From Diorhabda sublineata (lineage: Eukaryota > Arthropoda > Insecta > Coleoptera > Chrysomelidae), in the NCBI RefSeq assembly GCF_026230105.1, contig NC_079476.1:4547209-4611208 (forward strand): DNA of 64,000 nucleotides, in the 5' to 3' direction. Positions 11,046 through 22,299 of this stretch are shown one piece after another. The notes under the pieces were generated by a model, which had not been told where the DNA came from, ran no database searches, and saw only the letters and a program-made list of their open reading frames with translations. A program made the position numbers and the translations under genes. The number at the start of each line of letters is the position of its first letter. Position 1 is the first letter of the stretch.

Positions 11046-11334
11046 GGAATGCAGTTCAGTTTTACCCGTGCGTCAATTTTGCTATCAGAATAAATTTCTT
11101 ATACTGAAAAATTGCAAAAAAGACTTTGTAAAGTACTGTCTACAAATTCGTGGTAGACAATTCGTGCAGTACATTGATACATGTGTTGATTCGCTTTTTA
11201 CATTATTAATACTTCAGACGCGTATACTGTACGCTTTTCTATACTCACTAATAAGATATTTGATAAAAATGTTTTGTACAATTTTCAAAAAACTGGTACA
11301 ATAAAATAAGTTCCCCAACGAATTTTCTTTTCTT

Positions 11335-12436
11335 GGAGTTTACTCCTTAAGAATCGATTTGCATATATAAGGGGCCCGGTATGAGAAAAATGGGAGGAGT
11401 AAAATCTATCGATGAATGACCTCGTTACGTTTTTGGTGCGCACCCTATGATGCGCAACTTTCTAATTTGTCAGTGTCAACATACTTATATTGCTGTTTTT
11501 ATTATAAATATCAATAATTAATATTGTTATTGTGAAGTTTTAATTTTTATCATTGTGTTCCGCTAAAGTGAGCTGAAAGTATTTTCAAATAACTAGGGCA
11601 GAAAGAGGTGTAGATGATATTGCCGTAGCATCTAACAAACACGTGGTTGCAAGGTACGTTTTAATTCATGTATTATATGTATGAGCATGTGCAATTTTTA
11701 TTTATTATATATTTTAATAATTATCGATGTAGTTCATATAAATATATATTTGAAAACAACACATAAAATTAGATAATCAACCCAATATGAATTATCGAGC
11801 GCATCCACATAAAATAGAAAATTTCTAACCTAACCAAAAATTAATTTTTTTATCGATGTCTATAAATTCTTCCACGTTATTATGATTTATTTTATAAATA
11901 ATTTTTAAATATTAACAACTGTAGTCAATAATTCGATAATATTATCAGAAAAATCGACAATACTTTTTCATTATAATAATGTTTTTATATCATTTTTTCT
12001 CGAAAAGTTATTTTTTAGCTTATTTATATAATTTTCATGTACTATTTATTATTGTATGTAAAAGATTTAGTGACATAATTATCTTTTTATAACCATTTTT
12101 GTTATATATTAAGATAATATTATATTTTAAATAAAAAATTAATTATAATAATTTAAAAAAAAATGTTTATAAAAACCTTTTTTTATCAATTTTCTTAAAG
12201 TCGGTTAAAATTTTTATAATTATGCATTTATAAATTTTCTATTTTTTTTTTATATTTTTTGACTAGGAAAAAATCTAAACCTCCAAAAACTTCAGCCGAG
12301 AGACAGCGAGCTTACAGATTGAAAAAAAAAATTAATAAAGGAAGCCTAAAATATTCTGGCAATCAACCAATCTTTTTTAAGTTAAATAAACTCTTTTTGC
12401 GTCTGGTTAGACTATCGAACTTAAGGAGTAAACTCC
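11335..12436 (+). mobile_element. 1.1-kb DNA element with perfect 17-bp inverted ends
   Basis: GGAGTTTACTCCTTAAG at 11335-11351 is repeated exactly as its reverse complement at 12420-12436. A similar t(g/c)gat tract follows two mismatched bases further in on both sides. The end sequence is itself nearly palindromic (ggagt...actcc). Just inside the left end is TATATAA (11364-11370), followed by a candidate transcribed region with a strong splice donor (CAAG|GTACGT at 11653/11654) and, 613 bp later, an acceptor (ttttgactag|g at 12266). No obvious target duplication is seen. I cannot name the superfamily from the ends alone. Confidence 0.6.
11364..11370 (+). promoter_or_regulatory. TATA box of the 11335-12436 element
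   Basis: TATATAA lies 13 bp inside the left inverted repeat, followed by a GC-rich ggggcccgg. It precedes the putative first exon by about 230 bp. The position is that of a basal promoter built into the element end; this is inferred from the motif and its placement only. Confidence 0.4.
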
Positions 12437-12555
12437 AGTCGTGCGTCGAAGCTGACACACACAATTTTTCTTCTGGAGAGACAATCTGTAGAAGGTCCAT
12501 GGCTCTTACCTTTACCCGAGACGTAGTTTTCTCTATTTTATTAATATTTTGTTAA
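11600..12555 (+). CDS. Possible two-exon gene inside the TIR element
   Basis: Joining 11653 to 12267 with GT (11654-11655) and AG (12265-12266) borders gives a continuous frame reading RAERGVDDIAVASNKHVVAR, then KKSKPPKTSAERQRAYRLKK. The proposed intron (11654-12266) is strikingly AT-rich and full of stops. The basic tract (K)T.AERQRAYR.(R/K)K is one I know from short basic segments at the start of several insect transposon proteins; its function is uncertain, probably DNA or nuclear binding. No upstream ATG is found in this frame after a TGA near 11571, so the start is unknown. Downstream the frame runs past the right inverted repeat to 12555, which suggests the original stop has been lost. 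Low confidence as a gene. Confidence 0.35.
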
Positions 12556-12561
12556 GAGTGG

Positions 12562-12629
12562 AGATCTTCTAACGGTTTAGAGTGTCCCATACGATTCAAA
12601 ATCTCAGTAGTCGTTCACGAATAATTTTT
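12562..12629 (+). repeat. Right copy of the 65-bp direct repeat
   Basis: Direct-orientation partner of 10980-11045, with a few substitutions (ctaacggtttagagtgtccc instead of ataacggtttggagtatccc). It lies 126 bp beyond the right inverted repeat of the 11335-12436 element. Confidence 0.75.
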
Positions 12630-13406
12630 CAATTAATAATAATATGAAGATATTAGATATTAGTTCCGTAACGAATTTTCAAAATGAAAAACATATTTAT
12701 TGGTAATAAAACACGTTTGAAGAGCTTAGACTTAATTGCTGTTTAAAGCAATCGCACCTTAACAAAAAATATTTGGTTACGAAATGACCACATGTTTCAA
12801 AATCTCTAGTATAGTATCTACAACCCTTGCCACAATGTAACCCTTAATATTCACGTGTCTATTTCAGTCCGACGAAGAAAATTCCAAGGCTATAAATTAC
12901 TCCGTTATTGAAGAAAATGTCAAGTAGAAGTGCGAGACTAAAAGGCCTTACGTTGATTATTTTATCAACACGCTCGGAATTGTTTTTGGGAACAAGCGAC
13001 TTGTGTGGTCGGTCTCTGAGATATAGACCGAGAAGGATGAATATAAAATACTAATTGTGCCTTATAGGATTTGATCGTGTAGTTTTGATTTCAATTAATA
13101 TAGTGTTAGTGGCACAGTTTTGGATATTATCGAATATTACCTACAATTATGGAAATTTTACAACAAAAAATTAGTAGTTAATTATTTAAATTATAAGTAT
13201 CTGATTCTTCACGGAAGTTAATGAGATTTGAATAAAAATAGTACTGTTATGAAAAACCAAATGTGTGGCCCAGAAATAAATTCATTTTGGAATGCCAATT
13301 TCTAACTATGAGAGGAGGGAAGTGCGTATCGCAGGTACTGCATTTTTAATAACAAAAACCCTGAGGTGTACATGTTCTTTTTTATGAAATTAGATACTAA
13401 CCCTGT
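12630..13406. other. No recognisable gene
   Basis: AT-rich spacer. The only structure I notice is a small hairpin (tcggtct...agaccga) at about 13010-13032. It ends where the LINE fragment begins abruptly. Confidence 0.45.
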
Positions 13407-14170
13407 GTTTTGCAGATGACCAAATAATCTTGGCACAGGACTACGAAGACTTAGAATATATGACAAGAAAGCTAGTAGAGGAATACAGGAAATGGGGTCT
13501 AGAAGTAAATTTTAGTAAAACGGAATATATGTGTACTGGAGGAGAACAACAAAATTTAATACTTGAAGAAACACAACAAAAAATAAGTCATTGTACAAAA
13601 TACAAATACCTAGGCATGATCATCACTAATGATGGAAGATTAGATGAAGCAATAGCACAAAGAAATAACCAAGGAAGACAAGCAATAAGACAACTAAATA
13701 GTGTATTGTGGGACAAACAAATATCCAAGGAAAACAAACATCGAATATACAATAGCATAATAAAAAGTATAACAACATATAGTAGCGAAGTCTGGCCTCT
13801 AAAAGAAAAAACAGTCAAAATGCTTGAAGCCACAGAAATGGATTATTGGAGACGCGCGGCAGGAATATCAAGACTGGAAAAAATAAGAAACGACAGAATC
13901 AGGGAGATCATGAAGGTGCAACACACGATTACGGAAGACATTAGGGTGAATCAGTTAAGATGGACGGACATGTCCAAAGAATGCCTGAAGACCGCATACC
14001 CAAACAAATTTTAAATTGGGCACCACAAGGAAGAAGAAAGAGAGGAAGACCAAGATTAAGTTGGAGAGAAGGTATCGCGAAGGATATTCGAGAGAGAGAG
14101 AGGATTGGAAGAAGATCTTTGGGAAGATCGAGAAAAATGGAAACTGGGAATCGGAAGACGGCGAAGAACG
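13407..14170 (+). pseudogene. RTE-like LINE reverse transcriptase, 3' half
   Basis: The frame begins FADDQIILAQDYEDLEYM, so the catalytic FADD box of the reverse transcriptase is the first thing preserved; the fingers and endonuclease are missing (5' truncation, usual for LINEs). The KYKYLGM(I) thumb tract, W...E...KMLEATEMDYWRRAAG and later GHVQRMPEDRIPKQ with GRRKRGRPRLSW are standard for the long C-terminal part of insect RTE-like LINE proteins. An intact frame runs from 13430 to 14014. Near 13955 a frameshift separates ...LRWTD from GHVQRM, and another follows near 14100. The LINE 3' end is not sharply defined. Confidence 0.85.
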
Positions 14171-14394
14171 TTTTAACCCGATTAATATATATAGATACTA
14201 AAGTAAATTTCATCCATTACAATGCTTTTCCATTAAAGAAATATTGCGATATACATATATTCGACCATCTTATCCGCCCTTACCCTCTGCCTGTGCAAAA
14301 TAAAAATATTTAGCGGAATCATTGAAATTTAATGAGTTTATCATCTACATAATGCGAAGCTATGCATATTGAGCTATCGTATGTAGAGAAGACT

Positions 14395-15300
14395 TGATAC
14401 TTAAGTTTTGAGATATGGCAACACTGATGTCAAATCTGACATTGTCATCATAAAGTTTGACATTTGTAATGGGGATCGTACGCAGAGCGTATTGTGGTAC
14501 GAGTGCTATTTGAGTTAATAGTGTCCCGATCAACTCGCTTCGATTTTTGGTGATAAAACACTATCTCCAATCACCGTGTTTCGCTAGTTTTCCAAATTCA
14601 ATCGTGTCGTATTTCAACTACAGGATAAATTTTTAAAAATCGACCAGAAAACATCGATGATGTACGTAAACTAATATTAAAAGATCGTCATGTGACATAC
14701 CGTGAGATTGAGGCATAGTACCACTAGCATCCATTCAATAATGCATGAACTTCTGGCTGTTAAAGAAATTTCAACATCGCATAATTTGTCAATCGTTCAA
14801 CTAAAGCTCGTATCGATTGGTGCAAAGAAATATTGAAAAAATTCTTTAGTATTTCAATACGAGACAAATCAACCAAAAGTTGTTCGCACACGAAGCAAAT
14901 GGACGCCTGTTTTTTCGGAATAACTGGACATCTCGCTACCGTTCCATTAAAACAACGTAGATCGTTCAATTTTGATTGGTACACCAGCATCTGTTTGCCA
15001 GAAGTGTTCGAAATAATTAAGGGAAACAATCGCAGAAGAAGAATCATTTTCTATCACGACAATGCGAGCTTTCACAAATTAGTTCAAATAAAAACGTTAT
15101 TGAATGGTCAAATGGCACCCAATGATTTCTTCTTTCTCTCGTAGATTAAAAATAAATTGCGAGGTCAACGTTTTTCTACACCTGGAGGAGCTGTTGATAA
15201 GGCAGAACTCACATGAATGGAAAAAATGCTTCGACAATTGGTTCAAACGCAGGCAAAAGTGATGATTTTAATTGAGAATATATTCAAAAACAATAAAGCC
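14395..15300 (+). pseudogene. Mariner transposase copy 1 (RPENIDDVRK family)
   Basis: Leader and coding remnants match two other copies in the window (23655-24345, minus; 60190-60880). The plus strand reads RPENIDDVRKLILKDRHVTY, then RIDWCKEIL, then KQMDACFFGITGH, LPEVFEIIKGNNRRRRI, FYHDNASFHK and MAPNDFFFLS. The HDN motif with the second Asp and the APND with the third Asp survive. The tract with the first Asp (GDESW) and the SPDL part are deleted. The outer sequence aagttttgagatatggcaac at about 14405 is shared with the other copies and probably marks the terminal repeat. Several stops and frameshifts; dead. Confidence 0.85.
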
Positions 15301-15329
15301 ATATCCAATTATAAATATTTGTTTTTATA

Positions 15330-16185
15330 TGTCTCGATTTCAAAACATAAGTAGCAACTCTCGCATATATGTATGAAAAAATCCATATCAGTGCGCTTCC
15401 ACTTCATAAAATGTTGTTTGATTTCAATTTAGATAACACCATTATGGAAAAAGTAATTTTAGTGCACAAATTAAAGTGCACAGTATACAGAAAAATAGAT
15501 CAACTTCATTTAGGACGAGTTAATTAATGCTGTAGTTTAGAAAAAGTTGTTTCTCCCTATTTCCATCTATTTGTTTTTTGTGAAAAAGTTAAGGTAAAAC
15601 TTATAGTTATTTCATTAAAAAATCTATTTTACCAAAATTCAATGATAACTTTTCCGTTTAAGAAATAAAATATGAAAATATTCCAGAAATATTGAAACCC
15701 AGCTGTGTTTTATAATGTAAAATTTTGAAATGTCTATAAAAGTGCCGTTGTAGCTTATTATATATTCAAAATATATAGCACATAGGTCACTTATTCACAT
15801 TCTCTTATACTTTAAACAGCCATTTTGTGAATTTGTATGCAAAATAAGCGAGCATTGGGAAGCAGATGTATTTGAAAAAGAAAAATTACTTCAATGTTAC
15901 AGTACACGTATACATTTTATATTGCGAAGCAAGTCGTGCAACATTTAACAGAAAAAAAATATTACGAATCTGTATTTGTGACAGTGGAGGCTACTATAGG
16001 GGTAACCAAAAGAAGTATTTTTGAAAGATCATGAATATTATTTGTTCATTATTGCATTATATTCATTACAAAAGAACGGTATAGCATCCATGATATGTAC
16101 GTAGTAATTTCCCAGGATATTGAAATGCCAAAACCACCGATAAAAAGGTATACTTAATAATAATATGTAATACTGTGTTTGCTTA
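15330..16185. other. No recognisable gene
   Basis: AT-rich. A small local duplication (agtgcacaaattaaagtgca) sits near 15452. Otherwise only short frames without motifs. The right part leads into the 3' end of a minus-strand mariner. Confidence 0.4.
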
Positions 16186-16189
16186 TGTT

Positions 16190-17000
16190 TCAGCGATTTA
16201 TTCTTCTTTTAATTGATATTTCTTCCCATGAAGCTTTTTCTTCAGGTCTAAAAGCAGCCAGTAGTCACTGGGGATCAGATCTGGAGAATCTAGTGGTTGC
16301 AGAATTCAATTAACTGAATTTGACTAGCGATCTCATCCATTTGTGATACTATGAAAGATAATTTTTTACTTCTGCACATTAGACCATTTCTCTGTGATTT
16401 CCTTTTCCAATTGCTTTGATAATGTACATTAACAATTACTGTTAACTGTTTTGCTCTTTTCCAAATGGTCTATACTATGTGTCTCCCACAATACAGAAGC
16501 CATATCTTTGCCAGAAGATTGGTACGTCTTTGCTGGATTTGTGCAGCTTTCATTGAGTGCATTCCATTCAGCTCACTGCCAGTTTGATCCATATAACAAG
16601 TGAAAACTTTGGTTACATATCATTTTTTTGCCTCATAGCTCCTCAAAGTGCACCGAATTATCCATTGGTTGTTTTTTTTGTTCCATTTTAAGAAAATGCG
16701 GTACCCGTTTGGAAATAAGGCATATGTTTGAATACCCATGAAAATGATATCTACTATCCCCTCCAATTTTATTTTGTGTTTTTCTGTTACGATTTTAAAG
16801 ACTTTTTCTATATTTTCTGAAGTAATCGCCTCTATTGAATATCCTGATTGTTGAGCATCATCAGTATTTGATTTAACTGGACACAGTTAGAAAAGAATAC
16901 ACACGGAATTGCTTTTCTTATTGTTAAAAAAATTCAAAAGTGGTTTAATTGGAAAAATTCAAACAAAACTATTAGAGAGAATTAGCTCAATATTGAAAGA
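16190..17000 (-). pseudogene. Highly decayed full-length-type mariner transposase
   Basis: Minus-strand fragments in order: SIEAITSENIEKVFKIVTEK (HTH linker region), then NPAKTYQSSGKDMASVLWE, LEKSKTVNSN, LEKEITEKWSN, KIIFHSITNG and LDSPDLIPSDYWLLLDLKKK. They follow the whole length of a mariner protein: the AGKVMA.VFWD strand, the HxDN region (degenerate here) and the SPDLAPSDY signature, whose Asp is kept. The first Asp tract is not readable. Every piece is in a different frame or broken by stops, so this is one of the oldest mariners in the window. Confidence 0.75.
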
Positions 17001-17189
17001 TGTCGTTCAGAAGATGATATGATATAGTGACCACTATACGTCAGACTGGTGTCTTTTTGATCGTTGGTACACCTCATATTTTGAAGACTCAAAAACGGAA
17101 TTCTAACAATTTCTGAATATCAGTATTTTTGTTTTAATAATAGAGATAATATAGAGATATAGAATGGAGAATATAGTGAAGGTGAAGAA

Positions 17190-17360
17190 AATGCCAGATT
17201 TTAAAACAGAAAAAGAAAAACGACAGAATAAACAGAAACAAGGAAGACAGTCAAATCTAAGAATATATAGCAGAAGAAGATGTATTCAAAGTTGACAAAA
17301 AGGAAAGAGAGAGTGGAAGGAAATTATTTCCAAGCTATGGGACTAAAAGACCCTAGAGTA
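17190..17360 (+). other. Possible LINE 3' tail fragment
   Basis: A short basic stretch reads REWKEIISKLW, with YFQAMGLKDPRV in a neighbouring frame. This resembles the extreme C-terminus of RTE-like LINE proteins (W(R/K).I(V/I)..A.GL.GP). The similarity is brief and could be chance. Confidence 0.25.
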
Positions 17361-18395
17361 GCACTTGTATATAGTTACATAAAAATTAAAATTTGGAAAA
17401 TATAGGCAGGAATTTCGGAAAACACATTTATCATTGACTTTTTCATGATATATTTAAGTAATCAAGCTTCTTAGCTTGTTTAATACCGATAAATTTTGTA
17501 CGCCGTAGAGTGGTAAGAAGCAAGTGTCGATCCTCGAGAACCCAGATACATTAACACCACGCCAATATGTAAACATGTATCAGAATTTATTGTTTCTTTT
17601 TGTCATTTGCTGTTTTATTATAATTAAAGTTTAAAATGTGAGTAATCACTATCATTACAGTCTATATTTTGTGATTTACACAACCTTTCCTCCAATTATA
17701 TCCCAGTGTTCACACAAATCTTTTTTAAAATTTCCTCAGTTTTTATTACAAATGATCCTGAATGAAGTCCTATCTTAAATATCCATTGTATGACCATCCA
17801 GTATTATTGTCCTTCCTGTTTTTATTCTCATTTACTGTATATTTTGTTTTAACCATAAAATAATTAAGCAGATTTCAATATATTTAAGCAAAAACGTCTG
17901 GTGAATAAAATTAACAACCACTTTGCTCAAAAACAGAAACTCCTACACATAACATTCACTGAATATTTGAATTAGACAGTAAGATCATTAACGGTGCCCT
18001 TTTCCATCCATCCTCTTAAACTTCGAGAACTATTTTGAACATGAAAAGGAGGCAGCTAGCGATATTCCCTCTCGGTTTCTACTTATCTCTAGTTTGGGGT
18101 GTAATTAACAATAGTTTAATGTTCAATGTCATATATATCTAACAATACCGGTATACGTTTTTGTAAACATTGAAAACAGACGCTTTGTACCGAAGTATTT
18201 TCAGATTTCTGCAACGATATATTGAAAGCAGAACATACAAACGTTTATTGAAATGATACAAATGAAACGGAATAAGTAATTGTACTAATTCTATACATAG
18301 TAGTCGGGGAATCAACAAAATACAATAAAATATGAAATGTGAGATTACGTAAACTTTCTGTCTCTAAATTATACATATACAAAGCTTTTGTCTGT
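17361..18395. other. No recognisable gene
   Basis: AT-rich sequence with short open frames only. I find no array, inverted repeat or protein motif. Confidence 0.45.
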
Positions 18396-18411
18396 GTTAG
18401 TTAATTTCGAG

Positions 18412-18848
18412 CCATAATGTCTTACAAAAAATCGACCAATCAGCGCAAATTCTTGCCGGTTGAGGTAAAAATGATGGTTGAAAGCGTTTACTTAAAGTTA
18501 GTGGAAACAGGCCACAAAAAATACTGATTGAAAGAGACTTCAGCTTTAACTGAATGTATAGTTTCGAACAATCGATAGCTTCTAAAAAACCAAGTAAAGA
18601 TAAAGGTGTACCAAAGTGCATTGATTTCTTTCAAGAAGACTAAATTCGCCGAAATCTTCATGGAAATCTATGCAAAACAAAAATTGCCAACTGGTGGTGA
18701 GATTAATTCTTCCACTACAGCTTTGTGGCATGGTATAAATCGTTTGGGGTTTTTAGGAATAGACGAAAGACATGTTATAAGGGAGGCCCAGCGCTTGCAA
18801 ATACTCAGAATAGAATCTCAACAAATTAAATTAATCCGGTCAATTTAG
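18412..18848 (+). other. Unassigned broken reading frame
   Basis: An ATG at 18417 opens MSYKKSTNQRKFLPVEVKMM, broken by stops, and a later frame (18606-18848) reads KTKFAEIFMEIYAKQKLPTG and LWHGINRLGFLGIDERHVIR. Codon use looks more protein-like than its surroundings and the two parts may be one decayed gene with a frameshift near 18560. I do not recognise the family; a transposon-derived protein is the likeliest guess because everything around it is transposon sequence. Its end abuts the long-TIR MITE at 18831. Confidence 0.3.
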
Positions 18849-19413
18849 ACATTCGAGTTACATAAATTCTCATCAAGCTGAAAATCAGTAAAATTGTTTA
18901 AAATACAATTGAACATAGAATTTGAATGTTCCCCATCATTTTTGTCTATGGGAAAAATTTTATTTTTAGGCCAAAAAAATGAGTTTTTCGCAATTTTCAG
19001 CGAAACGGTGAATTTTATCATAAAAATACCTTAGACGAAAATTGTAGATCATAAAATTATCTACAAAAAACGCATCAATACTCTTTTTTCTACGAGTCAC
19101 CATTTCTGAGATATAATGATTCAAAAGTTGTCGTATTTAATGGTTTCACCAATATATTTTCAGCAGTAAACTTTTTTTACAACATTGAAATGAAACGAGA
19201 CTTGTGAGTATTTGTAAGAAATTTCTGTTGACCGGTTGGAATTGTCATAAGTTGGTATTTTTATAATAAAACTTACTTATTTTTTCCATACACGGAAATG
19301 ATGGGGAACATTCAAATTTTCAATTGTATATTAAACAATTTTACTGATTTTCAGCTTGATGGGAATTTATGTAGCTTTACTCTTATTTTTTGGTCTAATT
19401 TGACCGGACTAAA
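18831..19413. mobile_element. MITE with inverted ends of about 110 bp
   Basis: The left arm begins taatccggtcaatttag and runs through tcatcaagctgaaaatcagt, aaaattgtttaaaatacaat and gaatgttccccatcat (to about 18940). The right arm (19297-19413) carries the same series as its reverse complement and ends ccggactaa. The interior has no coding potential. Arms differ by scattered substitutions. The target duplication is not clear. The class of MITE is not identifiable from ends alone. Confidence 0.85.
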
Positions 19414-19424
19414 TAAATAACTCT

Positions 19425-20052
19425 ACCTAGAAGAGATTTGGTACGACACCCATGATGCACCCTGTAAAGAATATATTGTTGGTTCAAAAGAATGTTACAC
19501 GAAAGCGTCGTCTAATAAAGGTTAGAGAATGATTAGATACAACCGTGATAGTTTTCGAATCTTAGTTTAAAATTAAATTAATTCCGAATATACCACCGAA
19601 TAGCTGCATCCTACCATAGTCGCCAAAAGAATAAGATACCAGGTTCCATTAATGGAGGAAGTGAAATACAAAACTTTATGTGGGAACTTGACATATATTT
19701 CCATGACAGTTATAATGTTCAACAATTGTTAGGAACTGTGAAAAGTTATGATTTTTCAAAGGAATACGTTTGTGACAAAATTGTAAAGGAATCACGACAC
19801 GAAGTAATTCGACTTCCAACAGATTCTTGAATTAAAGTCTAATGTACGTACTCACAATAATAGACCTACTTTAAACAATAGTGTGATCGTGTTGATAAAG
19901 ACGGAAGTCAATAATGTACCTTTTGAAAACTGGAGAAACTGTATTCAACACGTCGTAAAAATTGAGAAGGCATACATGTATGTACACAAATATAAATAGT
20001 TCAGAAGCTGCAAGATAGTAGCGATAGCGAAATTGAACTAGATACTATCTAG
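19425..20052 (+). pseudogene. IS630-type transposase, decayed copy 2
   Basis: The plus strand reads EEIWYDTHDAPCKEYIVGSK, equivalent to the YLDETW.D.H tract with the first Asp, whose Asp-Glu is mutated here. Later come NVPFENWRNCIQHVVKIEKA and an acidic end SSDSEIELDTI with a stop at 20050-20052. The W..C..HV.K.E block and the acidic tail match the end of the same family seen at 3690-5891 and 43870-44515. The middle with the second Asp and NP.E is unreadable. Gene order and strand are the same in all three copies. Confidence 0.7.
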
Positions 20053-21060
20053 TAATAAATTAAATATAATACCGTAACATCATGAAAGTAACCCCGTCCC
20101 CTTTTTTATAATTCAAAACAGATGCGTTCTAGGTAGGGGGGTTATTATCAGGATTTTTTTAATAAAATATCCGCAAAAAAATTATTCAGTGCTAAAAATG
20201 AGTATAGAAGATAAATAAAATGTTAAAAACAATTAATAAAAACATAATTTATACAATAAACAAGATTTAAAATGTAGGTAAAAACAATTATCGCTTATCG
20301 TAATTTTTTATGACGGCGCCATCTTTCAACGAAAAAAGAATTTAACACTCAACTAGCGGAACTTTGATAACATTTCAAAATTATAGTAAATAACATGAAA
20401 TTTCCCCCTTTTTTAGAGCAAAATTTGTATGGGGGGTATATTCGAGATACTAGAATTATTTAAATTTCGGCGACAAAACGGAGGGATATATTTGAGGGAG
20501 GGGCTATTTTCGGAATTTTAGGGTATAGGTATTTGTATATTGTGTATCATTTCATAGGTTAAAATTCAAATTAAAATTTCAAACCCAACAATGACACAAC
20601 AATGTAAACCTAATGAACCCGGTATTAAAATCAAATAAATTAAAAAAAAAAAACTCAAATTTCTCTTTAAACTATAAGGAAAATTCCAGGTATTGTAATA
20701 TAATAGTGCGGCCCTGCACTATGCCCGCCCAATAAATAGTCATAAAATCACCACTTTTGGGTATTAACGAATTTTATATAGATTTCGTTAGTATAGGATT
20801 TTTTTGGGGGAAATATTATAAGAGATGCTCAAATGTAATCCTGTAAAAATAACTTTAAAAACAATCAGAAGTTGTTAAAAAATCAGGTGGTCAAATTTGA
20901 GGCTACTATCGTAGACACGTTACAAATTTAATCCATGTAATGGTTAATTATATGATGTTATAAAAATAGATCAAGGAAATACAAAATATCCCTTCAAATT
21001 AAATGAAATAGAATTAGTTCCAAGTATGGTGGATTACGAGGATGTATTGATATCTAGTTA
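20053..21060. other. Non-coding stretch with G/C runs
   Basis: No recognisable gene. Several short homopolymer-like tracts (ccccgtcccctttttt at about 20094, ggtagggggg at 20133, tttccccctttttt at 20401, tatggggggtata at 20430) recur, possibly parts of an old MITE. A poly-A run lies at 20641-20651. Confidence 0.4.
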
Positions 21061-22290
21061 GCCTAGACCAGTTCCATGCATAAACAAAATATTGCGTTAC
21101 TATAGCAAAGAACAATAACTTAGTGAAGTGTAAGTGTAAAGTTTGACGTCAAAAAAGTGAACCAGAGTTACGCAATAAATTAAAAGAGAAAAGATGTCCA
21201 CCGAAATTGTGAAAATCGATCGAGCCATCATCATGTACCTGTATTTAAAAGGGTTAAGAGGTAAGCAGATTTACGAAGATATGCTTAATACCCTTGGTGA
21301 TCAATGTCCTTCGTATGTGACCGTGAAAAATTGGACTGCAAGCTTCAAAAGAGGTAAATTTTTCATTGAAGATGATGACCGATCGGGAAGGCCAGTTTCT
21401 GTGTCAGTCCCCGAAAATATCGATACAGTTCATGACATGATTTTATCAGACCGTCGAATTGGGCTAAAACGGATATCTAAAGCAATGAATATTTCATACT
21501 AATGCGTTCATCATATAGTTCACGTCAATTTGGACATGAGAGAAATTTCTGCGAAATGGATCCCCAAATGTTTGATTGTTTACCAAAACCGTGCAAGTGT
21601 AGAAGCATCCCGTTCGATCTGTGCTCGATTTGAAAGCGATGTGGACTTCTCAAACGGAATTGTTACTATGGATAAGACTTGGGTACATTTCTACGATCCA
21701 GAAACAAAGCAACAATTGATGGAATGACGACACTCTGGTCCTCCAAGACCTAAGAAGTTTCGTGTCCAAAAATCTGCTGGAAAAGTTCGTGCTTCAGTTT
21801 TTTGGGATTGTCGTGGAGTAATTATGATTGATTTTTTGGAAAAGGGTAGAACAATAACTGGGGATTACTATTCGATATTACTGACTACCCTACGGGAACA
21901 AATTAGAAAGAAAAGACGCGGAAAGCTATCCAAAGGTGTTTTGTTTTTGCAGGACAATGCCCCTGCACATAAATCTAATGTTGCCATGCTAAAAATTCGT
22001 GATTTAGGGTTTGCTTTACTAGAACACACCCCTTGTTCACCAGATTTGGCTTCTTCCGACTATCATCTCTTTCCTCCACTGGAAAAAAGTTTAAAAGGTC
22101 GTAAATTTTCTTCCGACGAGGAGGTAATAAAAGCTGTGTTTGTTCTGGTTTGCAGAGAAAGAAGTAACATTTTTTTTAAAAGTCTAGAGACGTTTCAGGT
22201 TCGCTGTATCCAATTAAGAGGAGAATATGTTGAGTAATAAAATATTTTGACATTGAAATTTTGTTTGGATCTATAGTAGTCTAGGAATTT
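21061..22290 (+). mobile_element. Nearly complete mariner (mellifera-like)
   Basis: The element encloses the 21194-22237 transposase frame. The left leader starts cctagaccagttccatgcat and the right end, reverse-complemented, reads cctagactactatagatcca, then aaacaaa, so partly matching inverted ends of about 26 bp lie at 21062 and 22285. The 5' untranslated leader is about 130 bp and the 3' one about 40 bp, as in typical 1.2-1.3-kb mariners. A clean TA duplication is not obvious. It is the least decayed element of the window, hence probably among the youngest. Confidence 0.8.
21194..22237 (+). pseudogene. Mariner transposase, one frame with two premature stops
   Basis: All 347 codons from ATG 21194 to TAA 22235-22237 lie in one frame, interrupted only by TAA at 21500 (after MNISY, family ERVHH) and TGA at 21725 (in QLME.RHSG, where the family has Trp). 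Length fits mariners (about 345 aa). The N-terminal part has paired HTHs (YVTVKNWTASFKRGKF, DDDRSGRPVSV). Catalytic residues: D160 in TMDKTWVHFYDPETK (the usual Glu after Asp is Lys), D254 in FLQDNAPAH and D289 in CSPDLASSDYHLF, with 34 residues between the last two: a DD34D site. HTPCSPD replaces the usual HPPYSPD. The closing tract LRGEYVE is intact. Sequence style is that of the mellifera group. Inactive as it stands because of the stops. Confidence 0.93.
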
Positions 22291-22299
22291 TTCAATATA

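Noticed and set aside
13588..13833. Minus open frame within the LINE
   Set aside because: Opposite-strand shadow of the reverse transcriptase frame.
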